Assembly: GCF_010435915.1 (NCBI RefSeq)
Contig: NZ_JAAFZH010000012.1
Location: 1 to 64,000 of the forward strand
Length of the DNA: 64,000 bases
Direction: 5' to 3'
Source: Spirosoma terrae
GTDB taxonomy: Bacteria > Bacteroidota > Bacteroidia > Cytophagales > Spirosomataceae
Below, one piece after another: positions 35,719-45,151 of the stretch. Made by a program: the position numbers and the translations under genes. Below the pieces are notes generated by a model that worked only from the letters and a program-made list of their open reading frames with translations, made no database searches and was not told the origin of the DNA. Within the stretch, counting starts at the first letter, position 1. Each line of letters starts with the position of its first letter.

Positions 35719-36459
35719 TTATAAACTTAATAAGTCTTTAAATCGTATAGCCTGCCGCCGACTAATTTCAATTTTATCGCCACCCCGTAGGGTCACCAGC
35801 AATCCGCCACTAAACCAGGGCTCAATTTTTTCGATCCACTGTAGGTTGATGATGTGCTTCCGGTTGGCCCGAAAAAAGGTAGTCGGATTGAGCCGATCTT
35901 CCAGGGCATTCAGCGACTTCAGAACCAGCGGCTTCTGATCATCGAAATACAGCCGGACGTAGTTCCCCATCGATTCAAACAGCCGGACTTTACCCAGTTT
36001 CACGAACCAGCACTTCTCTCCATCTTTTACAAACACCTGGTCGTTTTCGCCCAGTACCTTGCTCGTTGAACCAGCGATGGGCCCTGCGGATGGATCAGCG
36101 GCATGTTGTTGCTCTTCTTCTACCCGATGAATAGCTTCCGACAATCGGGCCAGTTCAACCGGTTTCAGCAGATAATCGAGTGCATTGAATTCAAACGCTT
36201 TGATAGCATACTCATCGAAAGCGGTTGTAAAAATGACCTCGGGCGTTTTTCCTTCAATCGACTGGAGCAGCTCAAAACCATTTTTGCCCGGCATCTGAAT
36301 ATCCAGAAACAACAGTTCCGGTTCCAGCTCGTCGATCATAGGCAAGGCTTCATCGGCATTGGCCGCTTCGCCAACAATCTGAATTTTGGGGAAGTTTTCA
36401 AGCAACCGCCGAAGTTCGTTACGGGCCAGTCGTTCGTCGTCAACAATAAGGGTCTTCAT
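35719..36459 (-). CDS. LytTR-family response regulator
   Basis: 246 residues: receiver (1-120; D53 in LFLDIQMPGKNG, K99 in YLLKP) and C-terminal LytTR DNA-binding domain (about 145-245: VKDGEKCWFVKLGKVRLFES, NYVRLYF, FFRANRKHIINLQWIEKI, LRGGDKIEISRRQ). It lies downstream of a LytS-type kinase on the same strand (184-bp gap), forming a LytS/LytT-like pair. Target promoters unknown. Confidence 0.95.
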   Translation of the reverse strand: MKTLIVDDERLARNELRRLLENFPKIQIVGEAANADEALPMIDELEPELLFLDIQMPGKNGFELLQSIEGKTPEVIFTTAFDEYAIKAFEFNALDYLLKPVELARLSEAIHRVEEEQQHAADPSAGPIAGSTSKVLGENDQVFVKDGEKCWFVKLGKVRLFESMGNYVRLYFDDQKPLVLKSLNALEDRLNPTTFFRANRKHIINLQWIEKIEPWFSGGLLVTLRGGDKIEISRRQAIRFKDLLSL

Positions 36460-36642
36460 ATTTTTTTAGTTTTCACAGGGCCGCCCGAGCGGTTTAGAGT
36501 TTTCAGTTTATTGCTGGCCTGAGTAAGTAAGACAATCGCACGTCCGGCAGCAGGATGCTGCCAGCGACAATCCAATCCCCCAATCACTTGTTTACTGAGA
36601 CAGGAAGAGCAGTATGCCAGCTACTATATACTGTAAACTCAT

Positions 36643-37740
36643 TTATTTTATCGCTTCTTCTTTCCGTCGAAATATACCTTCTGATTGGGCAGGAATACAA
36701 ATCTCCGCGCAAACGACGGGCCCACTAGTGGGGGTATCTTCTTCCTGGAAAATAGTAAAGGAGGCTTCAGGGCCATAGAGCAACTCCAGACGCTGAGCCG
36801 TATTAGCCAGACCGAAACCATTGGACGCACTCTTGTCGCCAAGAACGCCCGTATTGCGAATAATGATGTGCAATTTATCCGTTTCGATGCTCGATTTGAC
36901 CTCAACAAAGCCACCACCTACAGCCGTTGACACACCATGTTTAATCGCATTCTCGACCAGCGTTTGCAGCATCATAGGCGGCACCTGCCAGTAAAGCGTA
37001 CGATTATCCAATTCAATATAGGAGGTCAGCCGGTCTTCATAGCGGACTTTTTCCAGCGCCAGATAGTCTTCAACGGTGCGGATTTCTTCGCGAAGTTCAA
37101 CGGTTTTCCGGCGGTCGGCCAATAGCGAGTTACGGAGCAGGTTAGAGAGCTGGGTAATGCCCTGTTGCGCTTTGGTCGGGTTTTCGTACACAAGCGCCCG
37201 GATGCTGTTCAGCGCATTGAACACGAAGTGTGGGTTGAGTTGTGAACGTAGTACTTTCGCTTCGGTTTCCCGGATACTGGTTTTGAGTAAGATCCGCTCG
37301 ATTTCGGCATTACGGTTTTCTTCGACGTAGTGATACACCGTATAACTCAGTACCCAGGCAAACATATTCTTACCCCAGGTCAGCATATAACCGATTGTAG
37401 GCCAGGGCTCTTCAATAAAGTATTGCGGAAATAGCCGACGGTCGATGGGAATATTGACCAGCGTCATAATCATGGCCAGCACTAAAACGGAGAAAAGAAC
37501 GCGGGGTACTAGTTGAAAGAACGGAAGACGTACCCAGTTCCAGTGACGCAGTACTAACCGGTACAAATGCGTTAGGGTGATACCTAAAAAAATGTTGGCA
37601 ATGGCCAGATAAAGCGCATCGGGGTCAAACCCGGCTTCCAGCACATACGCTACGTACTCCACCAGTATGAGGAGCGACCAGCCGAAAAGCTGGCAAAACC
37701 AATATATTTTCCGCTTTGATGTACTCATTCCATTCTTCAC
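36643..37740 (-). CDS. LytS/YehU-type sensor histidine kinase (His_kinase family)
   Basis: 365 residues with four membrane helices (about 12-34, 43-64, 80-97, 115-138), a short coiled coil, then the His_kinase domain with phospho-accepting H171 in QLNPHFVFNALNSI and a HATPase region (MLQTLVENAIKHGV, SNGFGLANTAQRLELLYG). No separate extracytoplasmic sensor, so it may sense the membrane. It pairs with the LytTR regulator just downstream. Start at the ATG 37740 or MSTSKRK at 37728. Confidence 0.94.
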   Translation of the reverse strand: MKNGMSTSKRKIYWFCQLFGWSLLILVEYVAYVLEAGFDPDALYLAIANIFLGITLTHLYRLVLRHWNWVRLPFFQLVPRVLFSVLVLAMIMTLVNIPIDRRLFPQYFIEEPWPTIGYMLTWGKNMFAWVLSYTVYHYVEENRNAEIERILLKTSIRETEAKVLRSQLNPHFVFNALNSIRALVYENPTKAQQGITQLSNLLRNSLLADRRKTVELREEIRTVEDYLALEKVRYEDRLTSYIELDNRTLYWQVPPMMLQTLVENAIKHGVSTAVGGGFVEVKSSIETDKLHIIIRNTGVLGDKSASNGFGLANTAQRLELLYGPEASFTIFQEEDTPTSGPVVCAEICIPAQSEGIFRRKEEAIK

Positions 37741-37884
37741 CCATTGGGGGATAGTAAGCGAATGTACGAGATTTTAAGGCAATTGGATGGATATCTACAC
37801 CAATGGAATAGGAAAAGGAGGAAAGGGAGAAAGAGCGGATGAACATACTGGACTTGACAGCCACTCTTTCTCCTGCCTCCGGCG

Positions 37885-38556
37885 TTACGCCAAAGCCAAT
37901 GTGAGCAGGTGGGACGTATCGTTCGCTAACTCAATAGAAAACTCGTTGGTATCGTACGTGTAAATCAGTTTGTAGAGACAAAGATTACTATGCTCAAAGT
38001 GATCCATTTGCGCCAACGGCCTGTTCGTCAGCCAGCACAGTAGAATCCGCATTGCCCGGCCGTGCATGGCTACCAGCACGGTTTCTTCGTCGGTATGGGA
38101 CAGAATAGATTTAAAAGCGACTTTTTGTCGGTTTACAACGTCATCGGGACTCTCTCCGCCATCGGTGGGCAAATCTGTTTTACCAGCCGCCCAGGATTCG
38201 ATCAGGTTCCGGTAATATTCGTTATCAATATTGCCCGGTACTTTGCCTTCCATAACGCCCCAGCTGATCTCGTTAAGACCGGGGAGTTTTTCGTAAGGCA
38301 TACCTAATTCGATAAACGGTTCAACAGTCTGGTACGTCCGTTTAAGAGCTGAAATGTAGATTTTCCGGAAGGGAACATGCTGATATGCCTGAAAAAATGC
38401 CAGTGCCTGCGCACGGCCCATATCGTTTAGGTCTGAGTCGACACCACTTCCCTGCACCACGCCCCGCCGATTATAATCGGTTTCGCCGTGACGAATTAAA
38501 TATATTGTTTTTTGTTGCAAGCGCTTAGCTTTGTCTTCTGTTGTATTCGATTGCAA
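37885..38556 (-). CDS. Histidine phosphatase family protein (phosphoglycerate-mutase-like)
   Basis: 223 residues as read from TTG 38556. Motif TIYLIRHGETDYNRRGVVQG places the phospho-His; SALKRTYQTVEPF, GLNEISWGVMEGK and VLVAMHGRAMRILLCWL supply the Arg, Glu and second His. Substrate unknown: this family includes phosphatases for sugar phosphates, alpha-ribazole phosphate and others. No ATG precedes the motif: the choices are TTG 38556 or TTG 38520, the latter giving MQQKTIYLIRHGE, the usual length. It is divergent from a thioesterase with the 5' ends almost overlapping. Confidence 0.9.
   Translation of the reverse strand: MQSNTTEDKAKRLQQKTIYLIRHGETDYNRRGVVQGSGVDSDLNDMGRAQALAFFQAYQHVPFRKIYISALKRTYQTVEPFIELGMPYEKLPGLNEISWGVMEGKVPGNIDNEYYRNLIESWAAGKTDLPTDGGESPDDVVNRQKVAFKSILSHTDEETVLVAMHGRAMRILLCWLTNRPLAQMDHFEHSNLCLYKLIYTYDTNEFSIELANDTSHLLTLALA
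38526..38533 (+). promoter_or_regulatory. TAnnTTTG -7 element before the thioesterase gene
   Basis: TAGCTTTG, 46 bp before ATG 38580, with a TTG at 38505-38507 as a candidate -33 box (18-bp spacer). It lies inside the longest reading of the divergent phosphatase gene, another reason to prefer the phosphatase start at 38520. Confidence 0.45.
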
Positions 38557-38579
38557 AATTAGACAAAATTCGCGGCATT

Positions 38580-38996
38580 ATGAAAGCAGGGTTTGATCTG
38601 AGTAACCTTGAATTTGCTCACGCTGACTCCATTGTCAAACATCTGGGTATTGAGTTTACAGAAGCAGGCGAAGGGTATCTTACCGCCCGTATGCCAGTCG
38701 ATGGTCGAACCCATCAGCCATTCGGGATTCTGCACGGGGGAGCCTCAGTTGTGCTGGCCGAGTCGCTGGGTAGTACGGCCTCTTACATGCTGCTCGACGA
38801 TCCTACGAAACAACTAGCCGTTGGCCTGGAAATTAACGCCAATCATATCCGCTCTGTGCGTGATGGCTGGGTATACGGCCGTTGCACACCGATTCACATC
38901 GGACGTACGACACATGTCTGGGACATTCGAATCACGACCGATGAGGGTAAACTGGTTTGCGTAAGTAGGTTGACGATTGCGATCATTAACCGATAA
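38580..38996 (+). CDS. Hotdog-fold thioesterase (PaaI/YbdB/MenI-like)
   Basis: 138 residues from ATG 38580; the family starts close to this point. FGILHGGASVVLAESLGSTA holds the HGG motif with catalytic Glu; VGLEINANHIRSVRDGWVYG and THVWDIRITTDEGKLVCVSR finish the hotdog. Members hydrolyse acyl-CoA thioesters such as DHNA-CoA or phenylacetyl-type CoA esters; no menaquinone genes are adjacent, so the substrate is open. Ends at a GC-rich palindromic terminator shared with the convergent efflux operon. Confidence 0.92.
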   Translation: MKAGFDLSNLEFAHADSIVKHLGIEFTEAGEGYLTARMPVDGRTHQPFGILHGGASVVLAESLGSTASYMLLDDPTKQLAVGLEINANHIRSVRDGWVYGRCTPIHIGRTTHVWDIRITTDEGKLVCVSRLTIAIINR

Positions 38997-39004
38997 ACAA
39001 AATA

Positions 39005-39036
39005 CCCCACGGCCGCGGCCGTGGGGGTAAAAAAAC
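39005..39036. terminator. Bidirectional terminator, 22-bp GC-rich palindrome
   Basis: CCCCACGGCCGCGGCCGTGGGG (positions 39005-39026, key core GGCCGCGGCC) is a perfect palindrome, followed by GTAAAAAAA; between the convergent thioesterase gene and the efflux outer-membrane gene. Confidence 0.75.
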
Positions 39037-39040
39037 GGAA

Positions 39041-40537
39041 TTACTCCCAACCACCCCCTAACGCCCGGTAGAGTTCGATCAGCGTCAGGAATTGGGTGCG
39101 CTTCGTTTCGATCTGATTCAGTTCGGCATCCAGTACGCTACGTTGCGCGGTAATCACTTCCAGATACGTAGCGTATCCATTCGTAAAGAGCTCGTTCGAC
39201 GTAGTAGCCGCTTTCCGCAGCATAGCCACTTCCTGCGCCTGAATATCGGCGACGTTACGGTAGTTTTCCAGCCCCTTCAGATTGCTGACCACTTCGCTCA
39301 CTCCGCTCAGAATAGCTTTCCTGTAGTTATAGAACGCTTCCTTACTTTGAGCAACCGTAGCGGCATAATTGCCTTTGAGCGCCCGTCGATTGAATATCGG
39401 TGCTGCCAAACCGCCCAGCGCCCCCAGCGCTAGTGAAGCGGGATCAAACAACGTAGCGGTCCGGAAGGAGTTAAAACCAACGTAGGGTGTTAGCGTTAGC
39501 GAAGGCAAAAATTCGGCCCGCGCTACGGCCACATCCACACTGGCCGCTTCCAGCTCTCGCTCAGCCTGCCGAATGTCGGGTCGGCGACGTAGCAGTTGGG
39601 ATGGTAGTCCGGCCGCTACTGTAGCGGGAATCTTCTGATCCTCAATCGACTGACCGCGCGAAATTGGCTGTGGATAACGACCCAGCAACGTATTGAGCTG
39701 GTTCTCTACCTCCACAATCTCCTGCTTCACTTTGCCTTCCAGACTCCGCGTGTTGAACAACTGAGCCGTAAATTGCTGAACAGCCAGCTCAGTAACCCGC
39801 CCTGCATCTTTCTGCACGTTGACCAGCTCAACAGCCCGCCGTTGTAACTCCTCATTTTCCCGAATGATGGTTAGCTCAGCATCCAGCGCAAGAAGCGTAT
39901 AGTATAGCCGGGCAATCTCGGCAGTAAGCGACGTTACGATCAGATTACGGCCCTCCTGCGACGCCAGAACCCGCGTAAAAGCCGCCCGACGACGATTGCG
40001 AAGTTTGCCCCAGATATCAAGCTCCCAGGTACTCCGGAATCCCAGGAAATAATCAGGCGTAGGATTGGGAATACGGCCCTGCCCCTCGATATTCGGCGAC
40101 AGATTCGTATCGAAGTTACCGATACCGTTCATCGTATATCGGCCATACCGATCCACACCAGCTGCCGCTACGCCATTGACGCTGGGCAGCAAGGCTCCCT
40201 GGGTGATCTGAAAATTAGCCCGCGATACTTCAATACGCTGCAACGCTATTTTAAGATCGAGATTGCTGGCCAGAGCGGTATCGATCAGGCTGATCAGATA
40301 GGGGTCGGTGAACAGCGTTTTCCGATTTAAATCCCCAATACTGGCCGAATCCCGGCTGGTTGTAAATACCTCGGGCATGGCAACCCGAGGTGTTGGAGAA
40401 GGCGTATGAACGATTTTACAACCACTCATACTGGTTAGAATCGCCAATACCCCAAAGCAATAGGTTAATTTATGACTCGTGAATAAATGCACCGTTGGTT
40501 TTCGTTTTAGTAGATAGAGTTGTTGACTTACGTTCAT
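39041..40537 (-). CDS. RND efflux outer-membrane lipoprotein (OprM/NodT family)
   Basis: About 498 residues from ATG 40537; a frame up to 40723 is only the shadow of the pump gene. Lipobox TSMSGC with Cys 40. TolC repeats include DLKIALQRIEVSRANFQITQ, STWELDIWGKLRNR, and the second repeat QLLRRRPDIRQAERELEAAS (the RRPDI signature of the NodT class). The start overlaps the pump gene by 68 bp (23 bp if the GTG at 40492 is used). Third gene of a complete tripartite efflux operon. Confidence 0.94.
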   Translation of the reverse strand: MNVSQQLYLLKRKPTVHLFTSHKLTYCFGVLAILTSMSGCKIVHTPSPTPRVAMPEVFTTSRDSASIGDLNRKTLFTDPYLISLIDTALASNLDLKIALQRIEVSRANFQITQGALLPSVNGVAAAGVDRYGRYTMNGIGNFDTNLSPNIEGQGRIPNPTPDYFLGFRSTWELDIWGKLRNRRRAAFTRVLASQEGRNLIVTSLTAEIARLYYTLLALDAELTIIRENEELQRRAVELVNVQKDAGRVTELAVQQFTAQLFNTRSLEGKVKQEIVEVENQLNTLLGRYPQPISRGQSIEDQKIPATVAAGLPSQLLRRRPDIRQAERELEAASVDVAVARAEFLPSLTLTPYVGFNSFRTATLFDPASLALGALGGLAAPIFNRRALKGNYAATVAQSKEAFYNYRKAILSGVSEVVSNLKGLENYRNVADIQAQEVAMLRKAATTSNELFTNGYATYLEVITAQRSVLDAELNQIETKRTQFLTLIELYRALGGGWE

Positions 40538-43500
40538 CGTCGTCTGGTGTCTGACCAGATCCAAACCGTTGCGCCAGCTTGGCAAACAGGATATATAATC
40601 CTGGTACCAGCACCAGCCCAAAAACAGTACCGATGAACATCCCCCCTGCCGCTGCCGTACCGATCGACCGGTTACCCATGGCACCGGCACCCGATGCAAT
40701 ACAGAGCGGAATAAGGCCTGCAATGAAGGCCAGAGAGGTCATCAAAATTGGCCGTAATCGGGTTACGGCCCCTTCAATGGCAGCGTCCAGAATAGAAAGC
40801 CCTTCCTGCTGGCGCTGGTTGGCAAATTCAACAATCAGGATGGCATTCTTGCCTAACAGACCAATCAGCATAACCAGCGATACTTGCGCGTAGATATTAT
40901 TTTGAAGGCCAGCCAATTGCAGACACAGGAACGAACCAAAAATACCGGCAGGCAACGATAGCAGTACGGCCAGCGGCAGGAACAGACTTTCGTACTGAGC
41001 CACCAGCAACAGGTACACGAAAACCAGACAGATCGCGAAGATATACACGGCCTGATCGCCGGAAAGTACTTCCTCCCGCGACATACCTGACCATTCGAAC
41101 GAATAGCCACGAGGGAGCGTTTGATCAGCTACTTCCTGCACGGCCCGTAAGGCATCACCACTACTGTATCCGGGCGTTGGGTCGCCGTTGATAAGTGCCG
41201 ACATGTACATATTGTAGCGGGTAATCTGCTCCGGTCCATACACGCGCTTCAGGCTGACGAAGTTGGAATAAGGCACCATTTCTCCATCCTTATTTTTGAC
41301 GCGCAGGTTCAATACGTCTTCTGGTTTAGTCCGGTACTCGGGCGAAGCCTGTACCATAACCTTATACATCATGTTGAACCGAATGAAGTTCGAGGCATAG
41401 AAACTACCCATCAGCGTTTGCAACGTACTCATCGCGTTATCAATCGATACGCCTTTCTGGGCTGCTTTATCCTGATCGACCTGGAGCAGATACTGAGGAA
41501 AACTGGGGTCGAAACTGGTAAAGGCGCTATTGATTTCGGGCCGTTTTTTCAACGCAGCAATGAAATCATCGGCTACTTTCTTCGTTTTTTGAAGATCGCC
41601 GGAGCCGGTTTTATCCAGCATTCGTAACTCGAAACCACTGGCATTACCGAAACCCGGAACGGTTGGTGGCGGCAGGAATTGGATACTGGCATCCTGAATG
41701 GTTTTGGTCTTGTCCTGGAGAATGGCAATCAGATCGTCGACGGATTGTGTGCGCTCTTCCCAACTTTTCAGGTTAATCATGCCCATGCCATACGACGCAC
41801 CGTTCCCCTCAGTCATCAGGCTATATCCTGCCAGTGTCGATACGTTCTCAACGGTTTCCAGTTCCGACGCAATACGCTCAATTTTATCCATTACGTCTTC
41901 CGTCCGTTTCACGGTTGCGCCTACGGGCGTTGTTACGTTCACATAGATCATTCCCTGGTCTTCGGTAGGAATGAAGCCACTGGGCAAAATGGACGTAATA
42001 CCCCAGGTTCCAGCCGCAAACAGCGCCAGCATAGCCAGCGTTACTGCACCCCGGCTGGCAATACGCCGAAGAACCTTATTATAACGACCGGTTAGCGCAT
42101 CAAAACCCCGGTTGAAGCCAGCAAAGAAACGGCCCAGCAAACCATTGGCCTGATGCCCGTGGGTTGGCTTCAATAAAATAGCACACAGGGCTGGCGTTAA
42201 CGTAACGGCATTGACACCGGAAATCACAATGGCAATAGCCAGCGTCAGCGAAAACTGTCGATAGAAAATACCAACCGGCCCCGACATGAACGCCACCGGC
42301 ACAAACACCGCCGACATAACCAACGTAATGGCAATCAGTGCCCCACTGATTTCTTTCATGGCCGCGAACGTAGCCGCCCTGGGCGACAGATGCTCCTCCG
42401 CCATCTTCGCGTGAACGGCTTCTACGACCACAATGGCATTATCGACCACAATACCAATCGCCAGCACCAGCGCAAATAAGGTCAGCAGGTTAATGGAGAA
42501 CCCAATCGCACTCATAAATGCAAATGAGCCGACAAGCGCAACCGGAACGGCCAGGGCACAGATCAACGTTGAACGCCAGTCCTGCAGGAAAATAAACACG
42601 ACCAGAAACACCAGCACAAACGCTTCGATGAGCGTACGAATAACTTCATGAATAGACGCATCCAGAAAGCGCGATACGTCGTAAGCGAAATTGTAGGTCA
42701 TGCCCGGCGGGAAACTGGCTTTCTTTAGTTCGGCCATCCGGGTTTTTATGGTATTGATAACTTCCTGCGCATTGGACCCTGGCCGCTGTTTCAGCATGAT
42801 CGACGCCGAAGGGCGACCATCTGTTTTCGACAATACGTTATAATCCAGCGAACCAAACTCGATGTCGGCCACATCTTTCAGACGGAGTATCGATCCATCC
42901 GACTCGGCCCGTAATACCAGATTTTCGTATTGTTTGGGTTCGAAGAATTTACCGCTGTAGCGCAATACGTACTGTAGCATCTGCGGGGCTCTGTCGGCGC
43001 TTTCGCCAGCTTTACCGGGAGCCGCTTCGACGTTTTGAGACCGAATCGCTTCGATTACCTCATCGGCCGAAACGCCGTAGGCCGTCATTCGGTCGGGTTT
43101 AAGCCATACGCGCATGGAGTATTCGCGGGAACCCATAATCATAGCCACCCCTACGCCATCAATACGCTTTAGCTCGGCCAGTACGTTGATGTCAGCAAAG
43201 TTGTAAATAAACTTCTCGTCTACGGCCGGATCGTCACTGAAGATGTTGAGGTAGAGCAGCATACTGTTCACCTCCTTTTCGGTAGACACCCCCGCTTTGA
43301 TCACTTCCTGGGGTAGTTCGTCCAGAACGGTTGTTACGCGGTTCTGAACGCTCATAGCCGCCAGGTCGGGGTCAGTACCTACCTTAAAAACAACCTGAAC
43401 GAGCGTTGTCCCATCGTTGCCAGACGTCGAGTTCATGTATTCCATATTTGGAACACCATTGATGGCTCGTTCCAGAGGCATGGCGACGGCTTTGGTAGCC

Positions 43501-43667
43501 ACTTCGGCGTTGGCACCAGTGTACTTCGCCGTTACCGTTACGGAAGGCGGCACAATATCCGGAAACTGGGTGATCGGCAAACCAATCAAAGCAAGCCCAC
43601 CCAGCAGTGTAATCAATACCGATATAACCGCCGATAGCAGCGGTCGCTTGATAAATAGATCGAACAT
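40470..43667 (-). CDS. RND efflux pump, HAE-1/AcrB family
   Basis: 1065 residues, twelve membrane helices, two large periplasmic loops. MFDLFIKRPLLSAVISVLIT start; TM4 has GIVVDNAIVVVEAV with the two proton-relay Asp-type positions, TM10 has LIGLLGKNAILIVEFA with the relay Lys. Both porter halves and funnel regions are present. It exports hydrophobic drugs, dyes or bile-type compounds using the proton gradient. It lies 135 bp downstream of the adaptor gene, separated by a terminator-like hairpin repeat, and overlaps the outer-membrane gene. Confidence 0.97.
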   Translation of the reverse strand: MFDLFIKRPLLSAVISVLITLLGGLALIGLPITQFPDIVPPSVTVTAKYTGANAEVATKAVAMPLERAINGVPNMEYMNSTSGNDGTTLVQVVFKVGTDPDLAAMSVQNRVTTVLDELPQEVIKAGVSTEKEVNSMLLYLNIFSDDPAVDEKFIYNFADINVLAELKRIDGVGVAMIMGSREYSMRVWLKPDRMTAYGVSADEVIEAIRSQNVEAAPGKAGESADRAPQMLQYVLRYSGKFFEPKQYENLVLRAESDGSILRLKDVADIEFGSLDYNVLSKTDGRPSASIMLKQRPGSNAQEVINTIKTRMAELKKASFPPGMTYNFAYDVSRFLDASIHEVIRTLIEAFVLVFLVVFIFLQDWRSTLICALAVPVALVGSFAFMSAIGFSINLLTLFALVLAIGIVVDNAIVVVEAVHAKMAEEHLSPRAATFAAMKEISGALIAITLVMSAVFVPVAFMSGPVGIFYRQFSLTLAIAIVISGVNAVTLTPALCAILLKPTHGHQANGLLGRFFAGFNRGFDALTGRYNKVLRRIASRGAVTLAMLALFAAGTWGITSILPSGFIPTEDQGMIYVNVTTPVGATVKRTEDVMDKIERIASELETVENVSTLAGYSLMTEGNGASYGMGMINLKSWEERTQSVDDLIAILQDKTKTIQDASIQFLPPPTVPGFGNASGFELRMLDKTGSGDLQKTKKVADDFIAALKKRPEINSAFTSFDPSFPQYLLQVDQDKAAQKGVSIDNAMSTLQTLMGSFYASNFIRFNMMYKVMVQASPEYRTKPEDVLNLRVKNKDGEMVPYSNFVSLKRVYGPEQITRYNMYMSALINGDPTPGYSSGDALRAVQEVADQTLPRGYSFEWSGMSREEVLSGDQAVYIFAICLVFVYLLLVAQYESLFLPLAVLLSLPAGIFGSFLCLQLAGLQNNIYAQVSLVMLIGLLGKNAILIVEFANQRQQEGLSILDAAIEGAVTRLRPILMTSLAFIAGLIPLCIASGAGAMGNRSIGTAAAGGMFIGTVFGLVLVPGLYILFAKLAQRFGSGQTPDDDERKSTTLSTKTKTNGAFIHES

Positions 43668-43693
43668 ATTTCTAGCTGGTAGCCAGGGAGGAT

Positions 43694-43780
43694 AGTTTAT
43701 AGTTTATGGTTTATAGTGGCTGACGCGTCAGCAAGATTCTGCGTCAGCCACTATAAACCATAAACCAAAAACTATAAACT
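43694..43780. repeat. Hairpin repeat, copy 1 (inside the efflux operon)
   Basis: Long imperfect hairpin: GGTTTATAGTGGCTGACGC pairs with GCGTCAGCCACTATAAACC, extended outward by AGTTTATAG and CTATAAACT. A shorter palindrome GCTGACGCGTCAGC overlaps the left arm. Nearly the same sequence is found at 53130-53210. Here it sits between the adaptor and pump genes, which are read in the same direction. Confidence 0.85.
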
Positions 43781-43801
43781 CCCCCCTCGACTTGGTTGAG
43801 G

Positions 43802-44941
43802 TTATTGTTGAGCGAGTGCATTTTGGGTAGGTATGCTATCAGTAACGACAGCTTCCGGAATGATCTGCATTCCGTCGCGGACATTCTGAATGCCCTCGTA
43901 AACGACCCGCTCACCAGGCTGTAAACCCGACTGAACCAGATAGTAATGATCAACTCGACCTTGCGGCACAAAACTCCGTGATTTCACTTTGTTGGCGCTA
44001 TCAACAACATACACGTAGTTCTTGTCCTGCACTTCAAACACCGCCTTCTGCGGTACCAGCAGCGCATCGCCTACATCGTTTGCCAGCCGTACTTTCCCCG
44101 ACGAACCATGCCGTAATAGCTTTTCGGGATTCGGAAAGCGAGCCCGGAACGCAATAGTCCCCGACCCTTCTTCAAATACGCTTTCCATAGTCTCGATTTT
44201 ACCTTTGTGCGGATACTTGGTATCATCGGCCAGCAGCATTTCTACGGTTTGGACGTTACTGTTCGGATCTTTCCGATTTTTCTTGATATAAGCCAGATAT
44301 TCCTTCTCCGATACGTCGAAATACGCATACACTTCGCGGGTATCCGACACGGTTGTTAATAAGGCACCCTCCTCAATCAGACTGCCCATTTTATAGGGAA
44401 TACGGTTAATGACGCCGTCGAATGGGGCTCTGATGTTAGCCTGTGCCAAACGTAGTGCGGCTTTGTCTTCGGCGGATTTGGCTTCGTCGATGGCAGCACG
44501 CGCTACGTCCAGCTTTGCTTTAGCCAGCTCAAGCTCCGACGACGACACCACTTTTTTATCGACCAGCAATTTCACGCGACCCAGCTCAACTTCAGCCGTT
44601 TTAGCGGTGGCAACGGCACTTTTAAAATTGGCTTTGGCTTTATCGAGTTCAGAGCGATACTCGGCTTCGTTCAGCTTGAACAACAGCTGTCCCTGCCGAA
44701 CGGGCTGCCCTTCATCGACGAAGATTTTTTCCAGAAAACCGGATACGCGTGCACGAATTTCAACGTTACGGACCGCTTCCAGCGTACCTATATATTCTTT
44801 CTTAAGGGTTGCGGATTGACGAGCCAGTTTAACAACGGGAAGCTTCAGCTTCTCCTGCTGGTCGGTTTGTTCGTCCTGTTTGTTACAACCAAACAGCATC
44901 GCACTAATCAGAAGTGCGGATAAAATTGTGTAATTTCTCAT
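43802..44941 (-). CDS. RND efflux periplasmic adaptor (AcrA/MexA family)
   Basis: 379 residues; lipoprotein signal LSALLISAMLFGC with Cys 19. Lipoyl domain halves VEIRARVSGFLEKIFVDEGQ and NIRAPFDGVINRIPYKMGSL flank a long alpha hairpin (AKANFKSAVATAKTAEVELG). It bridges the AcrB-type pump and outer-membrane channel encoded downstream. First gene of the operon; no regulator gene such as TetR is adjacent. Confidence 0.95.
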   Translation of the reverse strand: MRNYTILSALLISAMLFGCNKQDEQTDQQEKLKLPVVKLARQSATLKKEYIGTLEAVRNVEIRARVSGFLEKIFVDEGQPVRQGQLLFKLNEAEYRSELDKAKANFKSAVATAKTAEVELGRVKLLVDKKVVSSSELELAKAKLDVARAAIDEAKSAEDKAALRLAQANIRAPFDGVINRIPYKMGSLIEEGALLTTVSDTREVYAYFDVSEKEYLAYIKKNRKDPNSNVQTVEMLLADDTKYPHKGKIETMESVFEEGSGTIAFRARFPNPEKLLRHGSSGKVRLANDVGDALLVPQKAVFEVQDKNYVYVVDSANKVKSRSFVPQGRVDHYYLVQSGLQPGERVVYEGIQNVRDGMQIIPEAVVTDSIPTQNALAQQ

Positions 44942-45151
44942 ATTTCAGGTAGATATATATATGCGTAATCATGGCGAACTCTCTTCTTACGAAGACAGCC
45001 CTCCAGGCGATTACAGAGTATTCCAAAACGAAGCAGGTCGTTCCGTACGGCTACCTCAACGGCTGCTTATGACACAGTCGCCGGGCACTTTAGAACCAGA
45101 CCAATAAAGCCCTACCAGGCTTCTACGTATAAAAAATACCAACAAGTCTAT

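Noticed and set aside
40538-40723. Extension of the outer-membrane efflux protein to 40723
   Set aside because: The extra 62 residues are the pump gene read in another frame and would precede the lipoprotein signal.
41679-42095. 138-codon plus-strand ORF inside the AcrB-type pump gene
   Set aside because: Antisense to a highly conserved pump; no domain.
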